Assembly (NCBI GenBank): GCA_005792285.1
Contig: SXSI01000013.1
Span: 1-63,787 of the forward strand
Direction of reading: 5' to 3'
DNA: 63,787 nt
From: Bacteroidota bacterium
Lineage (GTDB): Bacteria > Bacteroidota > Ignavibacteria > UBA10030 > UBA8401
The translations under genes were made by a program, and so were the position numbers. The number at the start of each line of letters is the position of its first letter. The first letter of the stretch is position 1. This document shows, piece after piece, positions 1 to 8,581 of the stretch. The notes under the pieces were generated by a model. It saw only the letters and a program-made list of their open reading frames with translations, was not told where the DNA came from and made no database searches.

Positions 1-1219
1 GCCGTGAAATACACCAGTCGCGAATATTTCCCATCCAATGCTCGTAAACTTTTGTCCAATGTTCCGGATAAAATTTTATTTCTCCATTTTGAACAACTTT
101 CAATGCTTGTTCCGAAAGTGGTTTCATTTTTACAAACCATTGATCGGATAAATATGGTTCAATAATTGTTTCACATCTGTAACATTTTCCAATTGAATGT
201 TGATGAGCGTCGGCTTTAATTAGCAGTCCAAGATTTTCTAAATCAGTGACAATTTTTTTTCTGCAAACAATTCTATCTAATCCTTGATAAACAGTTGGAA
301 CATTTTCATTCATCATTGCAGAAGTATTCATCACAACAATATTTGGCAACGAATGTCTCTGCGCAATTTGAAAATCATTTATGTCGTGAGCTGGAGTAAT
401 TTTAACTGCGCCGGTTCCAAATTCCATTTCAACATAATCATCTGCAATAATTGGAATTTTACGATCCACAAGAGGGAGCAGAACATTTTTTCCAACTAAA
501 TGTTTATACCTTTTATCTTTTGGATTTACTGCGACAGCAGTGTCACCCAACATTGTTTCAGGACGAGTTGTTGCAATTGTAATTGTTTCGTCCGAATTCT
601 CAATTGGATATTTTATGTGCCACAAATTTGTTTGTTGTTCAGAAAAATTAACTTCATCATCACTTAATGCAGTATGATCTTTTGGACACCAATTGACAAT
701 ATATTTTCCTTTATAAATTAATTTCTTTTCGTAGAGATGAACAAATGCTTCAACTACAGCTTCAGATAATTTTGGATCGAGTGTAAATTTTTCCCTTTCC
801 CAATCACAAGCAGTCCCGAGTTTGCGAAGTTGTTTAATTATTGTTCCGCCGTATTCATCTTTCCATTTCCAAATTTCATTTACAAAATCTTCGCGCTTCA
901 TTTCTTTTCGCTTCAAACCTTTTTTAGCTAAAGATTTTTCAACAACATTTTGAGTTGCAATTCCAGCGTGATCAGTTCCCGGAACCCAGCAAGATTCATA
1001 ACCTTGCATTTTTCGCCATCTAATTAATAAATCCTGAATGGTATTATTTAAAACATGCCCCATTGTTAAAATGCCGGTAATATTTGGTGGGGGAATTACA
1101 ATTGTAAATGGTTTCTTTTTAGAAGAAGCCTCGCCGTGGAATAATTTATTTTCTTCCCAATAAGAATACCACCGATCTTCTACAATTAACGGATCGTATA
1201 TTTTAGACAACTCACTCAT
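1..1219 (-). CDS. valS: valyl-tRNA synthetase, N-terminal part (cut by window edge)
   Basis: Class I aminoacyl-tRNA synthetase that charges tRNA-Val. My reading of the minus strand from the ATG at 1217-1219 gives an uninterrupted frame to the left edge, about 406 residues, so the C-terminal half (KMSKS loop, anticodon-binding domain, coiled coil) lies outside. Visible family motifs are PPPNITG at 43-49, followed by the HIGH-type signature T52-M-G-H55, then GTDHAGIATQ, the editing-domain stretch TTRPETMLGDTAVAVNP, and RDWCISR right at the edge. The first position of the HIGH motif is Thr rather than His, which I regard as tolerated variation. The upstream gene (cNMP-binding protein) ends 21 bp before this start on the same strand, so co-transcription is likely. 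Identification is secure. Only completeness is unknown. Confidence 0.96.
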   Translation of the reverse strand, partial: MSELSKIYDPLIVEDRWYSYWEENKLFHGEASSKKKPFTIVIPPPNITGILTMGHVLNNTIQDLLIRWRKMQGYESCWVPGTDHAGIATQNVVEKSLAKKGLKRKEMKREDFVNEIWKWKDEYGGTIIKQLRKLGTACDWEREKFTLDPKLSEAVVEAFVHLYEKKLIYKGKYIVNWCPKDHTALSDDEVNFSEQQTNLWHIKYPIENSDETITIATTRPETMLGDTAVAVNPKDKRYKHLVGKNVLLPLVDRKIPIIADDYVEMEFGTGAVKITPAHDINDFQIAQRHSLPNIVVMNTSAMMNENVPTVYQGLDRIVCRKKIVTDLENLGLLIKADAHQHSIGKCYRCETIIEPYLSDQWFVKMKPLSEQALKVVQNGEIKFYPEHWTKVYEHWMGNIRDWCISR

Positions 1220-1240
1220 AAAAATTTTGGGGAAAGTATT

Positions 1241-1753
1241 TTATCGTTCTAAAGCAAGACTTAATGCTGTAGTAAGTTTCAAAACATCTTGAGAGGTTTT
1301 ATCTAAGCGACTACCTACAATTTTTACAAGATTTAATAAAACTTTATATCCGATAGTATGATTTGATTCGATTAAATTAAAAAAAGTTTCTTTTTTTAGA
1401 ATTGCAAGTGAAGATGCTTTTTTAGTCATAACTGAAGCACTTCGTTTACTATTTTCATCAAACAATCCGATCTCACCAAAAAATGGACGAGTTGAATCAT
1501 CTAATTGCAAAAATGATTTATCACTTTTATTTAAACTTTTATTTTGTTGCTTAATAATTAGCGAACGACTAATCTCAACAGATCCTTTAAGTAAAATAAA
1601 CATTTCATCTCCATGAGTTCCTTCTTGTATGAAAGTTGTATTTTCATCAATTTTTCGGAGCTCCATAATATTCACTAAATCTTTCAATTGAGTTTCATTC
1701 AAACCAAGAAAAAGTGGAATATTTTTTATATCTGAAATTAAGATTGAGTTCAT
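1241..1753 (-). CDS. stand-alone cyclic nucleotide-binding domain protein
   Basis: A 170-residue protein that is essentially one cNMP-binding beta-roll (Crp/PKA-R type) without a DNA-binding helix-turn-helix. Residues about 39-61 carry the glycine-containing turn before the first long strands (EGTHGDEMFILLKGSVEIS). After a charged insertion of about 25 residues, the phosphate-binding cassette reads FGEIGLFDENSKRSASV, keeping the Glu and Arg that contact the ribose and phosphate in cAMP/cGMP-binding members. A helical tail follows. Its ATG overlaps the TGA of the upstream K+ channel gene as ATGA, so the two are translationally coupled. I infer that it is a ligand-sensing partner of the channel or of another envelope protein. 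A transcription factor role is unlikely without an HTH. Confidence 0.85.
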   Translation of the reverse strand: MNSILISDIKNIPLFLGLNETQLKDLVNIMELRKIDENTTFIQEGTHGDEMFILLKGSVEISRSLIIKQQNKSLNKSDKSFLQLDDSTRPFFGEIGLFDENSKRSASVMTKKASSLAILKKETFFNLIESNHTIGYKVLLNLVKIVGSRLDKTSQDVLKLTTALSLALER

Positions 1754-2907
1754 ACTATTGTTCCGATTACAATTGCTAAATCTTTTTGTTGGATTATATA
1801 ATATGCAGAAGGATTAATATCAATTCTCATACTTGTTCGTTCGGAAACATTTACTCCAGCTTCCAGAAATTTTCTTTCGATGAATTGATCGATTGCGGAA
1901 GTGTCGTGAGAAATTAATTGTTGAAGTCCAACAACTTCTTCTTCCTTTACAATTCCAATTATTGTGATATTCTTTTCACGTTTGAAATAAATAAATAATT
2001 CTTCGAAAGATTTTCCAATAAAATTTTCAGGAATTGCAATTCGGTGAATATCATTTTCGCTATTTCCATTTAGTAAATCTAAAGTTAATTCGGCAGTTCC
2101 CGGATTAATAATATGATTAGCAAGAAAGAAGTCAATATGTTGATCGCTTATAATAACTTCATCAGCACTTGCCCGTTTCATTGGCTGAGAGTTTTCGCTA
2201 TCCATAATATTCACGAAAACTTTTGTTTTTGGTGAAATCCCTTTAATTGCAATCAATGAGAAAAGTGATTTATCGTCATTTGGAAATCCTGTTGAATTTA
2301 CTGAGTCAGGAAGAATTATTACAGCTCGTGCTTCTTTCACATTAGCACGTTCTAGAATTGCTTCTTTGGAATGATCGCCTCTTGTAAATTTTAATTCCAA
2401 ATTTGGGAAAGCTTCTAAAATACTTTCTATTTTTTCCGGAAGCATATCGTTTACTAAAACTACTGGTAAACTATTTTTCTTTTTGGAGCTTGAATTTAAT
2501 CTTGCAAGTAAATTATCAACTTTACTATTCCAGCCACAAATTAGAATATGATCTTTTAAAGTAATGTTTTGCAAACCTTGACTCTCCTTTAATTTTCTTG
2601 CTACAAAAAGTGATGAAATAGTTGCTGTAAAAAGTGAAACTAATACAACGCTACTAATAATTGTTAATGATGCAATAATTCGACCGATTCCTGTAATTGG
2701 AGCTTTGTCTCCATATCCAACTGTTGCAACTGTTACGATTGACCACCACAAAGAGTCGGCAATTGATTGAAATTGTGGATTCGAACTTTGCTCGATAAGA
2801 TATACAAAAAGTGCTGCAAAATAAATAAGAAGAAATATAATACAGCCAATTAATAAAAGCTGATTTTGAAATAATCTTTGGAAAAATTTAGAAATATCTT
2901 TCAGCAT
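1750..2907 (-). CDS. two-TM potassium channel with cytosolic RCK/TrkA-N domain
   Basis: A 385-residue inner-membrane ion channel. TM1 is at about 17-38, the pore helix begins near W54-W55, and the K+ selectivity filter is T62-V-G-Y-G-D67. TM2 is at about 80-103. The cytosolic part from about 120 starts with ILICGWNSKVDNLLARL, a degenerate Rossmann/RCK beginning (GxG...N is replaced by GWN), and continues with a CASTOR/POLLUX-like regulatory region. The architecture is that of MthK/Kch-type channels gated through the RCK ring. It overlaps the downstream cNMP-binding gene by 4 bp (ATGA). This is a natural TGA stop, which matters for judging the in-frame TGA at 14744. The M23 peptidase gene lies just upstream (8 bp). 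The ligand is unknown. Confidence 0.92.
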   Translation of the reverse strand: MLKDISKFFQRLFQNQLLLIGCIIFLLIYFAALFVYLIEQSSNPQFQSIADSLWWSIVTVATVGYGDKAPITGIGRIIASLTIISSVVLVSLFTATISSLFVARKLKESQGLQNITLKDHILICGWNSKVDNLLARLNSSSKKKNSLPVVLVNDMLPEKIESILEAFPNLELKFTRGDHSKEAILERANVKEARAVIILPDSVNSTGFPNDDKSLFSLIAIKGISPKTKVFVNIMDSENSQPMKRASADEVIISDQHIDFFLANHIINPGTAELTLDLLNGNSENDIHRIAIPENFIGKSFEELFIYFKREKNITIIGIVKEEEVVGLQQLISHDTSAIDQFIERKFLEAGVNVSERTSMRIDINPSAYYIIQQKDLAIVIGTIV

Positions 2908-2915
2908 TTTATTTA

Positions 2916-5180
2916 TTAATTAGTCCAAATAGTTTTAGTATAACCTACATAATTTCCAACTCTGTCCGTTATATCAATACTAACAATATGTTTTCCTTTT
3001 TCAATTTTACTTTCTGTATAGTTGTAAAATGAAACTGTCCTTTTTTCAGGATCATAAGCCGGAAAAATTCTTACATCATCAAGATACACAGCAATTTTGT
3101 TAGCATCAATACCGGATAAGTTATCGCTCACTTTAAAATTAAATAAATAACTTGTTTTGCTAAAAGATTTGTTGTTTCTCCAATTATTTATTTCAGGTGG
3201 TTTTTTATCGGAGAGAATTACATATTCGCCGAGCATTGTAGTTCGCTTCACAATAAAAGTTTTATTATTAATATTTTTATCATTTGATAAAAATATTGGA
3301 TTACTTCCTCTTAAAACATAAACTGCATAAGTGTTATCAATAATTTTTTCGTCAGGAAATTTTATTTGCATATTCATTCCATTGCGGAGAAAAATATTTT
3401 TTGCGTTAATTGAATAGTTGCCATTTTTTTGTTTTTCTATAAGCATTGAAACTGGTTTATAAACAGCTTCTTTTTCAAATGAAAAATAAAATTTATTATC
3501 GGGAGAACTTATTGTTAATCCCATTTCAGGTCTCAATAAATAATATTCAACTGAATCCAAAAGTTCCGTTGTATAATGACCAATCGAAACAAATGATTTC
3601 AAAAATATTTTTCTATCAGCTTGCGATGGAATTGTAAAAATCCCTTCATATTCAAAAGGGGAGCGCGGAATTAAAGTTACAGGAAATGTTTGTTGGTTAT
3701 CGTACGCAATTATCGATGGCGCTTTTGTAAATCCTTGTGTATTATTTAAAGTTATAAATAATTGATTTCCTTTAATTATTTTTTTTATTGTAGTGTGCGA
3801 GTAAGAATATTTTGGATTTACAATATGAAATTGTGGAAATGATTCTGTGCCATATTTATTTTTGGCGATAATTCTAATTAAATCTGTTTTTGCGGAATTA
3901 ACCGGAACTGAAATATTTGTTTGCGTTGGATTATAAGTTGTAATGCCGTATGAAATTATATCCCATTTTTTTTCGTTGAAAGTTTTTTCAGCTACTTCAA
4001 TTGATTGAACTTCATTTAAATTTGAGATATTAAGCGAAATTGATTTTGTAGAAATTTCTTTAACTTCCAAAGCTGGTGGATGATTCAAAACGAAAACGCC
4101 GTTACATTCACTAATAGTTCCATTATAATCAATTGCACGAATCGAATAATTATGAAACCCTTCACTTAAATTTTCGAGTGAAATTTTACCAGAATATTCA
4201 TTTTTTTTTCCAGCTAAAATTGAAAGTGGATAAAAGGAAAGTGAATTTGCAGCGTCAATATAAAGTGTGTGAAATCTTCCCATTTGCGATTGCAAAAGAT
4301 TCCAATCGAAGTACAAACTTACTTGTCCATATTGTGCGGTTAAAAAAGTATTTCTCTGAGAAATAAAATATGGTTTTCCGTCAACATATAACTCTAAACC
4401 ATAAATTGTAATTTTATCTCCACGTTCAGAAGTTCGGTCAAAAACATCAGTCGAAATTCCGATAGTTCCTGTAAAATACATTGTGTCTCGAATTAAATAT
4501 GATTTCGAATTTTTTAAAGTTGGTAAAAATATTTGTGGTGTAAGTTCATGATTTACAAATGAATTATCATTTAATGGAGTGAATGCTACTTTTTTAAAAA
4601 CCGGTGGATAGAGATCTACATAATTTCGCATGTTTGGAAAAAGTAAAGGATTCACCGGATTGAATAAATGATCTCGGATTTCAAAATGCAAATGAGGCGG
4701 ACCTGCACCACTTTCTCCACTAAATGCGATTAGCTCCCCCTTTTTTACAACAAATTCATCTGGCTGAAAAGATATTTCAACCGAATAAGATTTTTCACGT
4801 TGCTGTGCTTCTAAAACTTTTTTTTCAATATCAGTTCTAAAAGATTGTAGATGGGCATAAGTTGTATAAAAATTATCTTTGTGTTTTACTACAATATATC
4901 TACCATATCCACTTGGCGAGACGATAATATTTTTTACATATCCATCTCTTGCAGAATAAACTTCCAAACCAATTGCATGTTCTGTACTAATATCAATTCC
5001 CGCATGAAAATGTGTGGCGCGATATTCTGCGAATGAAGAAGTAATAAATGGTTTTGCTTTTATTGGCCAGTTGTAATCATAAATATCAGTATTAAATTTA
5101 GCTCGATCTTCCGAAAATAATTTGGAAACAAAAATAAATACAAAAATAATTACAGAAAATATTTTGTTAAACTTCTTCAT
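2916..5180 (-). CDS. secreted M23-family metallopeptidase with large C-terminal region
   Basis: A 754-residue exported protein with a signal peptide at about 1-23 (a run of I/V/F followed by a Ser-Glu-Asp start of the mature chain). The LytM/M23 domain occupies about 40-180: H59 and D63 in HFHAGIDIST and the later GPPHLHFEI supply the usual Zn ligands and catalytic His. M23 enzymes cut peptide cross-links of peptidoglycan or act as amidase activators. The remaining ~570 residues look like a series of beta-sandwich modules, one of which ends DITDRVGNYVGYTKTIW in the style of surface or periplasmic proteins. Its start overlaps the FAH gene stop (TAATG), and an operon with the FAH gene and the channel is likely. 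The substrate cannot be read from sequence. Confidence 0.9.
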   Translation of the reverse strand: MKKFNKIFSVIIFVFIFVSKLFSEDRAKFNTDIYDYNWPIKAKPFITSSFAEYRATHFHAGIDISTEHAIGLEVYSARDGYVKNIIVSPSGYGRYIVVKHKDNFYTTYAHLQSFRTDIEKKVLEAQQREKSYSVEISFQPDEFVVKKGELIAFSGESGAGPPHLHFEIRDHLFNPVNPLLFPNMRNYVDLYPPVFKKVAFTPLNDNSFVNHELTPQIFLPTLKNSKSYLIRDTMYFTGTIGISTDVFDRTSERGDKITIYGLELYVDGKPYFISQRNTFLTAQYGQVSLYFDWNLLQSQMGRFHTLYIDAANSLSFYPLSILAGKKNEYSGKISLENLSEGFHNYSIRAIDYNGTISECNGVFVLNHPPALEVKEISTKSISLNISNLNEVQSIEVAEKTFNEKKWDIISYGITTYNPTQTNISVPVNSAKTDLIRIIAKNKYGTESFPQFHIVNPKYSYSHTTIKKIIKGNQLFITLNNTQGFTKAPSIIAYDNQQTFPVTLIPRSPFEYEGIFTIPSQADRKIFLKSFVSIGHYTTELLDSVEYYLLRPEMGLTISSPDNKFYFSFEKEAVYKPVSMLIEKQKNGNYSINAKNIFLRNGMNMQIKFPDEKIIDNTYAVYVLRGSNPIFLSNDKNINNKTFIVKRTTMLGEYVILSDKKPPEINNWRNNKSFSKTSYLFNFKVSDNLSGIDANKIAVYLDDVRIFPAYDPEKRTVSFYNYTESKIEKGKHIVSIDITDRVGNYVGYTKTIWTN

Positions 5181-5845
5181 TATTTTACAAATGCTCGAAC
5201 TTCAGAAAGTCCGGAAATTGTTCCAACTAAAGAATCTCCCGATATAACTCTGCCAACTCCTTCTGGAGTTCCCATGAAAATTAAATCACCCGGCTCTAAA
5301 GTAAAAATTTTAGATAAAAATGAAATTGTATAATTGATTTTGAAAATCATAAAACTTGTATTTGATTTTTGTTTAACAATTCCATTTACAGTTAATTGAA
5401 TATCAAGATTTTCCGGATTACTAACTTTTTCTTTTTCGATAAAAGTTCCGAAAATAGCAGAAGTGTCAAATCCTTTTGCAATCGTCCAAGGGTTACCTTC
5501 TTTTTTAGCAATACTTTGTTGATCTCTCAAAGTCATGTCAAGACCAACACCATATCCGGAAATATAATTTTGCGAATCACTTTTAGAAATATTTTTTCCT
5601 TTTTTCCCAATCAATATTACTAATTCAACTTCATGATGAAGTTCATTTGAAATTGAGGGAATTTCGATTTTCCCATCTTTATCGGCAATTGCTGTTGAAG
5701 GTTTGAGGAATACAATTGGGCTTTTTGGAACATCGCCACCCATTTCTTTTGCGTGTTCAGAATAGTTTTTACCCAAACAAAGAATTTTCCCGACGGGAAT
5801 TTCTTCTATCTTTAAATCATTCTTTTTTAGAAATATACTTTTCAT
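5180..5845 (-). CDS. fumarylacetoacetate hydrolase (FAH) family protein
   Basis: A 221-residue cytosolic enzyme of the FAH/acylpyruvase (YcgM-like) family. These are divalent-metal enzymes that hydrolyse or decarboxylate acylpyruvates or oxaloacetate. Visible features are ILCLGKNYSEHAKEMGG (N-terminal family signature, usually ...GRNY..H..E), the metal-binding stretch LHHEVELVILIGKKGKNIS, GYGVGLDMTLRD with the metal Asp, and the terminal MGTPEGVG motif before GD. The length fits the single-domain form. It is the first gene of a minus-strand operon running through the M23, K+ channel and cNMP genes, and it is divergent from purM across a 210-bp gap that must hold both promoters. The exact substrate is not predictable; oxaloacetate decarboxylase/acylpyruvase is the commonest activity in this size class. 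Confidence 0.9.
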   Translation of the reverse strand: MKSIFLKKNDLKIEEIPVGKILCLGKNYSEHAKEMGGDVPKSPIVFLKPSTAIADKDGKIEIPSISNELHHEVELVILIGKKGKNISKSDSQNYISGYGVGLDMTLRDQQSIAKKEGNPWTIAKGFDTSAIFGTFIEKEKVSNPENLDIQLTVNGIVKQKSNTSFMIFKINYTISFLSKIFTLEPGDLIFMGTPEGVGRVISGDSLVGTISGLSEVRAFVK

Positions 5846-6055
5846 TAAATTAGTAAGTTATAATATTGAACTTAGCTCTCTCTTTTTAAGGAATATATTT
5901 AAGGGATTGCTTTAATTCAAGCTATTGTTACAATTAAAACAAATTAAGCATTTATAATGGTAATTGGAAAAATTTGATTTACTTAAATGTGATTAAAATC
6001 TACTTATTTTATTATCAACTTTACTTAAATTTATAAACAAAATAATGTAAATAAA

Positions 6056-7069
6056 ATGACAATAACGTATAAAAATGCAGGTGTTAACATATCGGAAGGT
6101 GAAAAGTTTGTTAATGAAATTAAAAAAAATGTGAAGGCAACTCACTCAAAATCAGTTCTCACCGATATTGGCCATTTTGGTGGTATTTACAATGCATCTT
6201 TTCCTGGAATGAAAGAACCATGTTTAGTTTCTAGTGTAGATGGAGTTGGAACGAAATTAAAAATTGCATTTATGATGAGACAATTTAATACAGTTGGACA
6301 AGATCTTGTAAATCACTGTGTTAATGATATTGCAGTTTGCGGTGCGAAGCCACTTTTTTTTATGGATTATTTTGCAACTGGAAAACTACAAAAAAATATT
6401 GCTGTAGAAGTTGTTAAAGGTTTTTCAAAAGCTTGTATCGAAAATAAATGTTCGATTATCGGTGGTGAAACTGCAGAGATGCCGGGATTTTATCAAGATG
6501 GCGAGTTTGATATTGCCGGAATGATTGTTGGAGTTGTCGAAAAGAAAAATATTATTGATGGCTCAAAAATTTCCAGCGGTGATTTACTTGTTGCATTGCC
6601 ATCAACCGGACTCCATACAAATGGTTATTCACTAGCGAGAAAAATATTATTTCCAAAATATTCAAAAGGAAAATATTTTAATAAATTAAATTCCACTTTA
6701 GGAAAATCTTTGATGGCAGTTCATCGATCATATTTAAATCCAATTGTTGAACTTCACAAAAAGAAAATAATAAATGGAGTTGCACATATAACTGGTGGTG
6801 GTATTTTGGGAAATACTTATCGAGTAGTTCCCAAAGGATATTCACTTGTAGTGGATTGGTTGCGTTGGAAGAGACCGTATATTTTTGATTTAATTCAACA
6901 AGAAGGCAATGTACCTGAAAGTGATATGAGGCGAACTTTCAATCTTGGAGTTGGATTAGTTTTTGTAATTAATGAGAAGAAAGTGGATTTAGTTTTTAAA
7001 TGCTTAAAACAAATAGGAGAGAAACCATTTATTATTGGTGGAGTGTACAAAACAAAATTATTCGCGTAA
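6056..7069 (+). CDS. purM: phosphoribosylformylglycinamidine cyclo-ligase (AIR synthetase)
   Basis: A 337-residue ATP-dependent enzyme of de novo purine synthesis (FGAM to AIR). Family hallmarks are TDIGHFGG near 40, SVDGVGTKLK at about 60-69, NDIAVCGAKPLFFMDY at about 90-105, the ATP-site loop GGETAEMPGFY at about 137-147, and LPSTGLHTNGYSLAR near 180. It is about ten residues shorter than E. coli PurM, as expected for this clade. It reads away from the FAH operon. Its stop codon overlaps by 12 bp the end of a convergent lipoprotein gene on the other strand. No other purine gene is nearby. Confidence 0.96.
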   Translation: MTITYKNAGVNISEGEKFVNEIKKNVKATHSKSVLTDIGHFGGIYNASFPGMKEPCLVSSVDGVGTKLKIAFMMRQFNTVGQDLVNHCVNDIAVCGAKPLFFMDYFATGKLQKNIAVEVVKGFSKACIENKCSIIGGETAEMPGFYQDGEFDIAGMIVGVVEKKNIIDGSKISSGDLLVALPSTGLHTNGYSLARKILFPKYSKGKYFNKLNSTLGKSLMAVHRSYLNPIVELHKKKIINGVAHITGGGILGNTYRVVPKGYSLVVDWLRWKRPYIFDLIQQEGNVPESDMRRTFNLGVGLVFVINEKKVDLVFKCLKQIGEKPFIIGGVYKTKLFA

Positions 7070-7378
7070 ACTATCGTAGTTTTCTAAACTTTTAGTAATA
7101 AATATTTTCCAAATAAAATTATCTTTCTCAAGCTCCAATATTCCTTCCTCGTATTTTAATTTTGAATACCCAAAACTTGAAAGGACTGAATCGCTTTTTA
7201 TTTGATAAAGTGAATCAGTTAAATTTCCATGGAGTTTATTTTTGTTATACAAAACCAGTAAATTTGAATGTATTTCCGCTAATTTCTCTTCTGTAGGATT
7301 TAATAAAGCCCGTTTTTGGCATCCAAAAGGGGATAATATTATAAATATAAATGTTAAAAAAATTGCTATTTTCTTCAT
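7058..7378 (-). CDS. small hypothetical lipoprotein
   Basis: A 106-residue protein with a lipoprotein signal: KK, then a hydrophobic run and the lipobox SPFGC, giving a lipid-anchored mature chain from about Cys20. The mature part is short, charged and mostly helical, with no catalytic motif I recognise. It resembles the short Bacteroidetes/Chlorobi lipoproteins of the DUF4296 type in size and in its repeated S-hydrophobic-hydrophobic pattern, but that is only a guess. It is convergent with purM, and the two coding ends overlap by 12 bp. It is divergent from efp across 93 bp. Confidence 0.7.
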   Translation of the reverse strand: MKKIAIFLTFIFIILSPFGCQKRALLNPTEEKLAEIHSNLLVLYNKNKLHGNLTDSLYQIKSDSVLSSFGYSKLKYEEGILELEKDNFIWKIFITKSLENYDSLRE

Positions 7379-7471
7379 TTTTTTGTACTTTTTAGCATAA
7401 AACTGTCAATTTTTACTATTTTTTTCATACTTTAATACTTAACTTTACCTTAGAAAGGATTTCATATTATC

Positions 7472-8032
7472 ATGGCAACAACCTCAGACTTGAAAATAGG
7501 AACTTATATTAAATTTAACAACGAATTACATATTGTTGAAGAATGTCAACACAGAACGCCGGGAAATTTACGAGCATTTTATCAAGTTAAAATGAGAAAT
7601 ATCCGAAATGGTCGCTTTTTAGAAAACCGTTTTAGATCGGGAGAGGAAGTAACTCTCGCTCGTGTTGAAAGAAGATCTTTTCAATATTTATTCTTCGATG
7701 GCAACCATTATAATTTTATGGATCAACAAACCTTTGATCAATTTCCAATTGAAAGTAAATTATTAGGTGATGGTGCAAAATATTTAAAAGAAACTGAAAT
7801 TGTTGAAATAATGTTTGATGGCAATGAAGCTGTTGGAACTATTTTACCTTTTAATGTTGAACTTAAAATAACTGAAACAATTCCCGGAGTAAAAGGTGAT
7901 ACAGCAACTGGTGCAACAAAACCGGCAACTACTGAAACTGGTGCAGTTGTAAATGTACCACTTTTTATAAATGAAGGAGATGTAATTCGAGTAGATACTA
8001 GAACTGGAAAATATTTAGAACGTGCAAAATAA
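7472..8032 (+). CDS. efp: translation elongation factor P, Asn-tip subtype
   Basis: A 186-residue EF-P, which relieves ribosome stalling at polyproline. The KOW-like domain I (1-65), OB domains II and III, and the terminal signature VIRVDTRTGKYLERAK are all present. The loop that reaches the peptidyl-transferase centre reads HRTPGNLRAFYQ. Aligned by eye with E. coli VKPGKGQAF, the modified Lys34 is replaced by Asn32. This Asn-bearing loop is what I recall from Chlorobium EF-P, so it is a lineage marker and implies no lysylation or rhamnosylation at this site. A purine-rich stretch (GAAAGGA) lies about 12 bp before the ATG. Its 3' end is 27 bp from accB, and this efp-accB-accC order is common in bacteria. 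Confidence 0.96.
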   Translation: MATTSDLKIGTYIKFNNELHIVEECQHRTPGNLRAFYQVKMRNIRNGRFLENRFRSGEEVTLARVERRSFQYLFFDGNHYNFMDQQTFDQFPIESKLLGDGAKYLKETEIVEIMFDGNEAVGTILPFNVELKITETIPGVKGDTATGATKPATTETGAVVNVPLFINEGDVIRVDTRTGKYLERAK

Positions 8033-8059
8033 TCATTCACTAATATACGAGGTGTAACG

Positions 8060-8551
8060 ATGAGTACTTCTGATAAATATAAATTAGATCTATCGCTTGT
8101 AAAGAAATTAATTAAAATAATTGAATCAAGTGATGTAAATGAAATTGAACTCGAAGAAGCTGGTGTAAAAATTCGTGTTGCAAGAAATCCGCAGACAACT
8201 GCTGTTATAACAACTCCGGTTCATCATTCGGCAAACATAACTCAACCGCAAATTAATTCTAACATTGGACAGAGTGATTCAAAAGTAGAAAAAACTTCCG
8301 AACAAAATGTAAAACTTCACGAAGTTAAATCACCAATTGTTGGAACTTTTTATAGATCTTCATCACCAGATTCACCATCATTTGTTGAAGTTGGTTCGAA
8401 AGTATCTACGGGTAATGTGTTATGCATAATAGAAGCAATGAAATTGATGAATGAAATTCAAAGTGAAGTTTCTGGTAAAATTGTAAAAATTTTAGTTGAA
8501 AATGGAAAAGCAGTTGAATACAACCAGCCACTATTTTTGATCGAGTTATAA
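8060..8551 (+). CDS. accB: biotin carboxyl carrier protein of acetyl-CoA carboxylase
   Basis: A 163-residue BCCP. The N-terminal ~45 residues form the helical AccC-interacting region ([26 protein letters not shown]...R). A Pro/Thr/Gln-rich flexible linker spans about 50-85, and the C-terminal biotinyl domain carries the biotin site EAMKLMNEI with K128, 36 residues from the end as in E. coli. The sequence [13 protein letters not shown] with the AccB-specific thumb is present, which separates it from BCCPs of pyruvate or methylmalonyl decarboxylases. A good Shine-Dalgarno (GAGGTG, 7 bp spacing) precedes ATG 8060. It forms an operon with accC, 30 bp downstream. Confidence 0.95.
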   Translation: MSTSDKYKLDLSLVKKLIKIIESSDVNEIELEEAGVKIRVARNPQTTAVITTPVHHSANITQPQINSNIGQSDSKVEKTSEQNVKLHEVKSPIVGTFYRSSSPDSPSFVEVGSKVSTGNVLCIIEAMKLMNEIQSEVSGKIVKILVENGKAVEYNQPLFLIEL

Positions 8552-8581
8552 TTTACAATTTCAAAATTAAATTCAATTAAT

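Noticed and set aside
284-499. 71-codon plus-strand frame at the left end
   Set aside because: It is antisense to the conserved valS frame, which continues through to the edge.
5846-6055. Specific promoters in the FAH/purM divergent gap
   Set aside because: Several TTG and TA-rich boxes exist but none has the spacing seen at sdhC, so no site is called.
7738-8040. 100-codon minus-strand frame over efp
   Set aside because: It is the complement of the efp 3' half and has no family features of its own.
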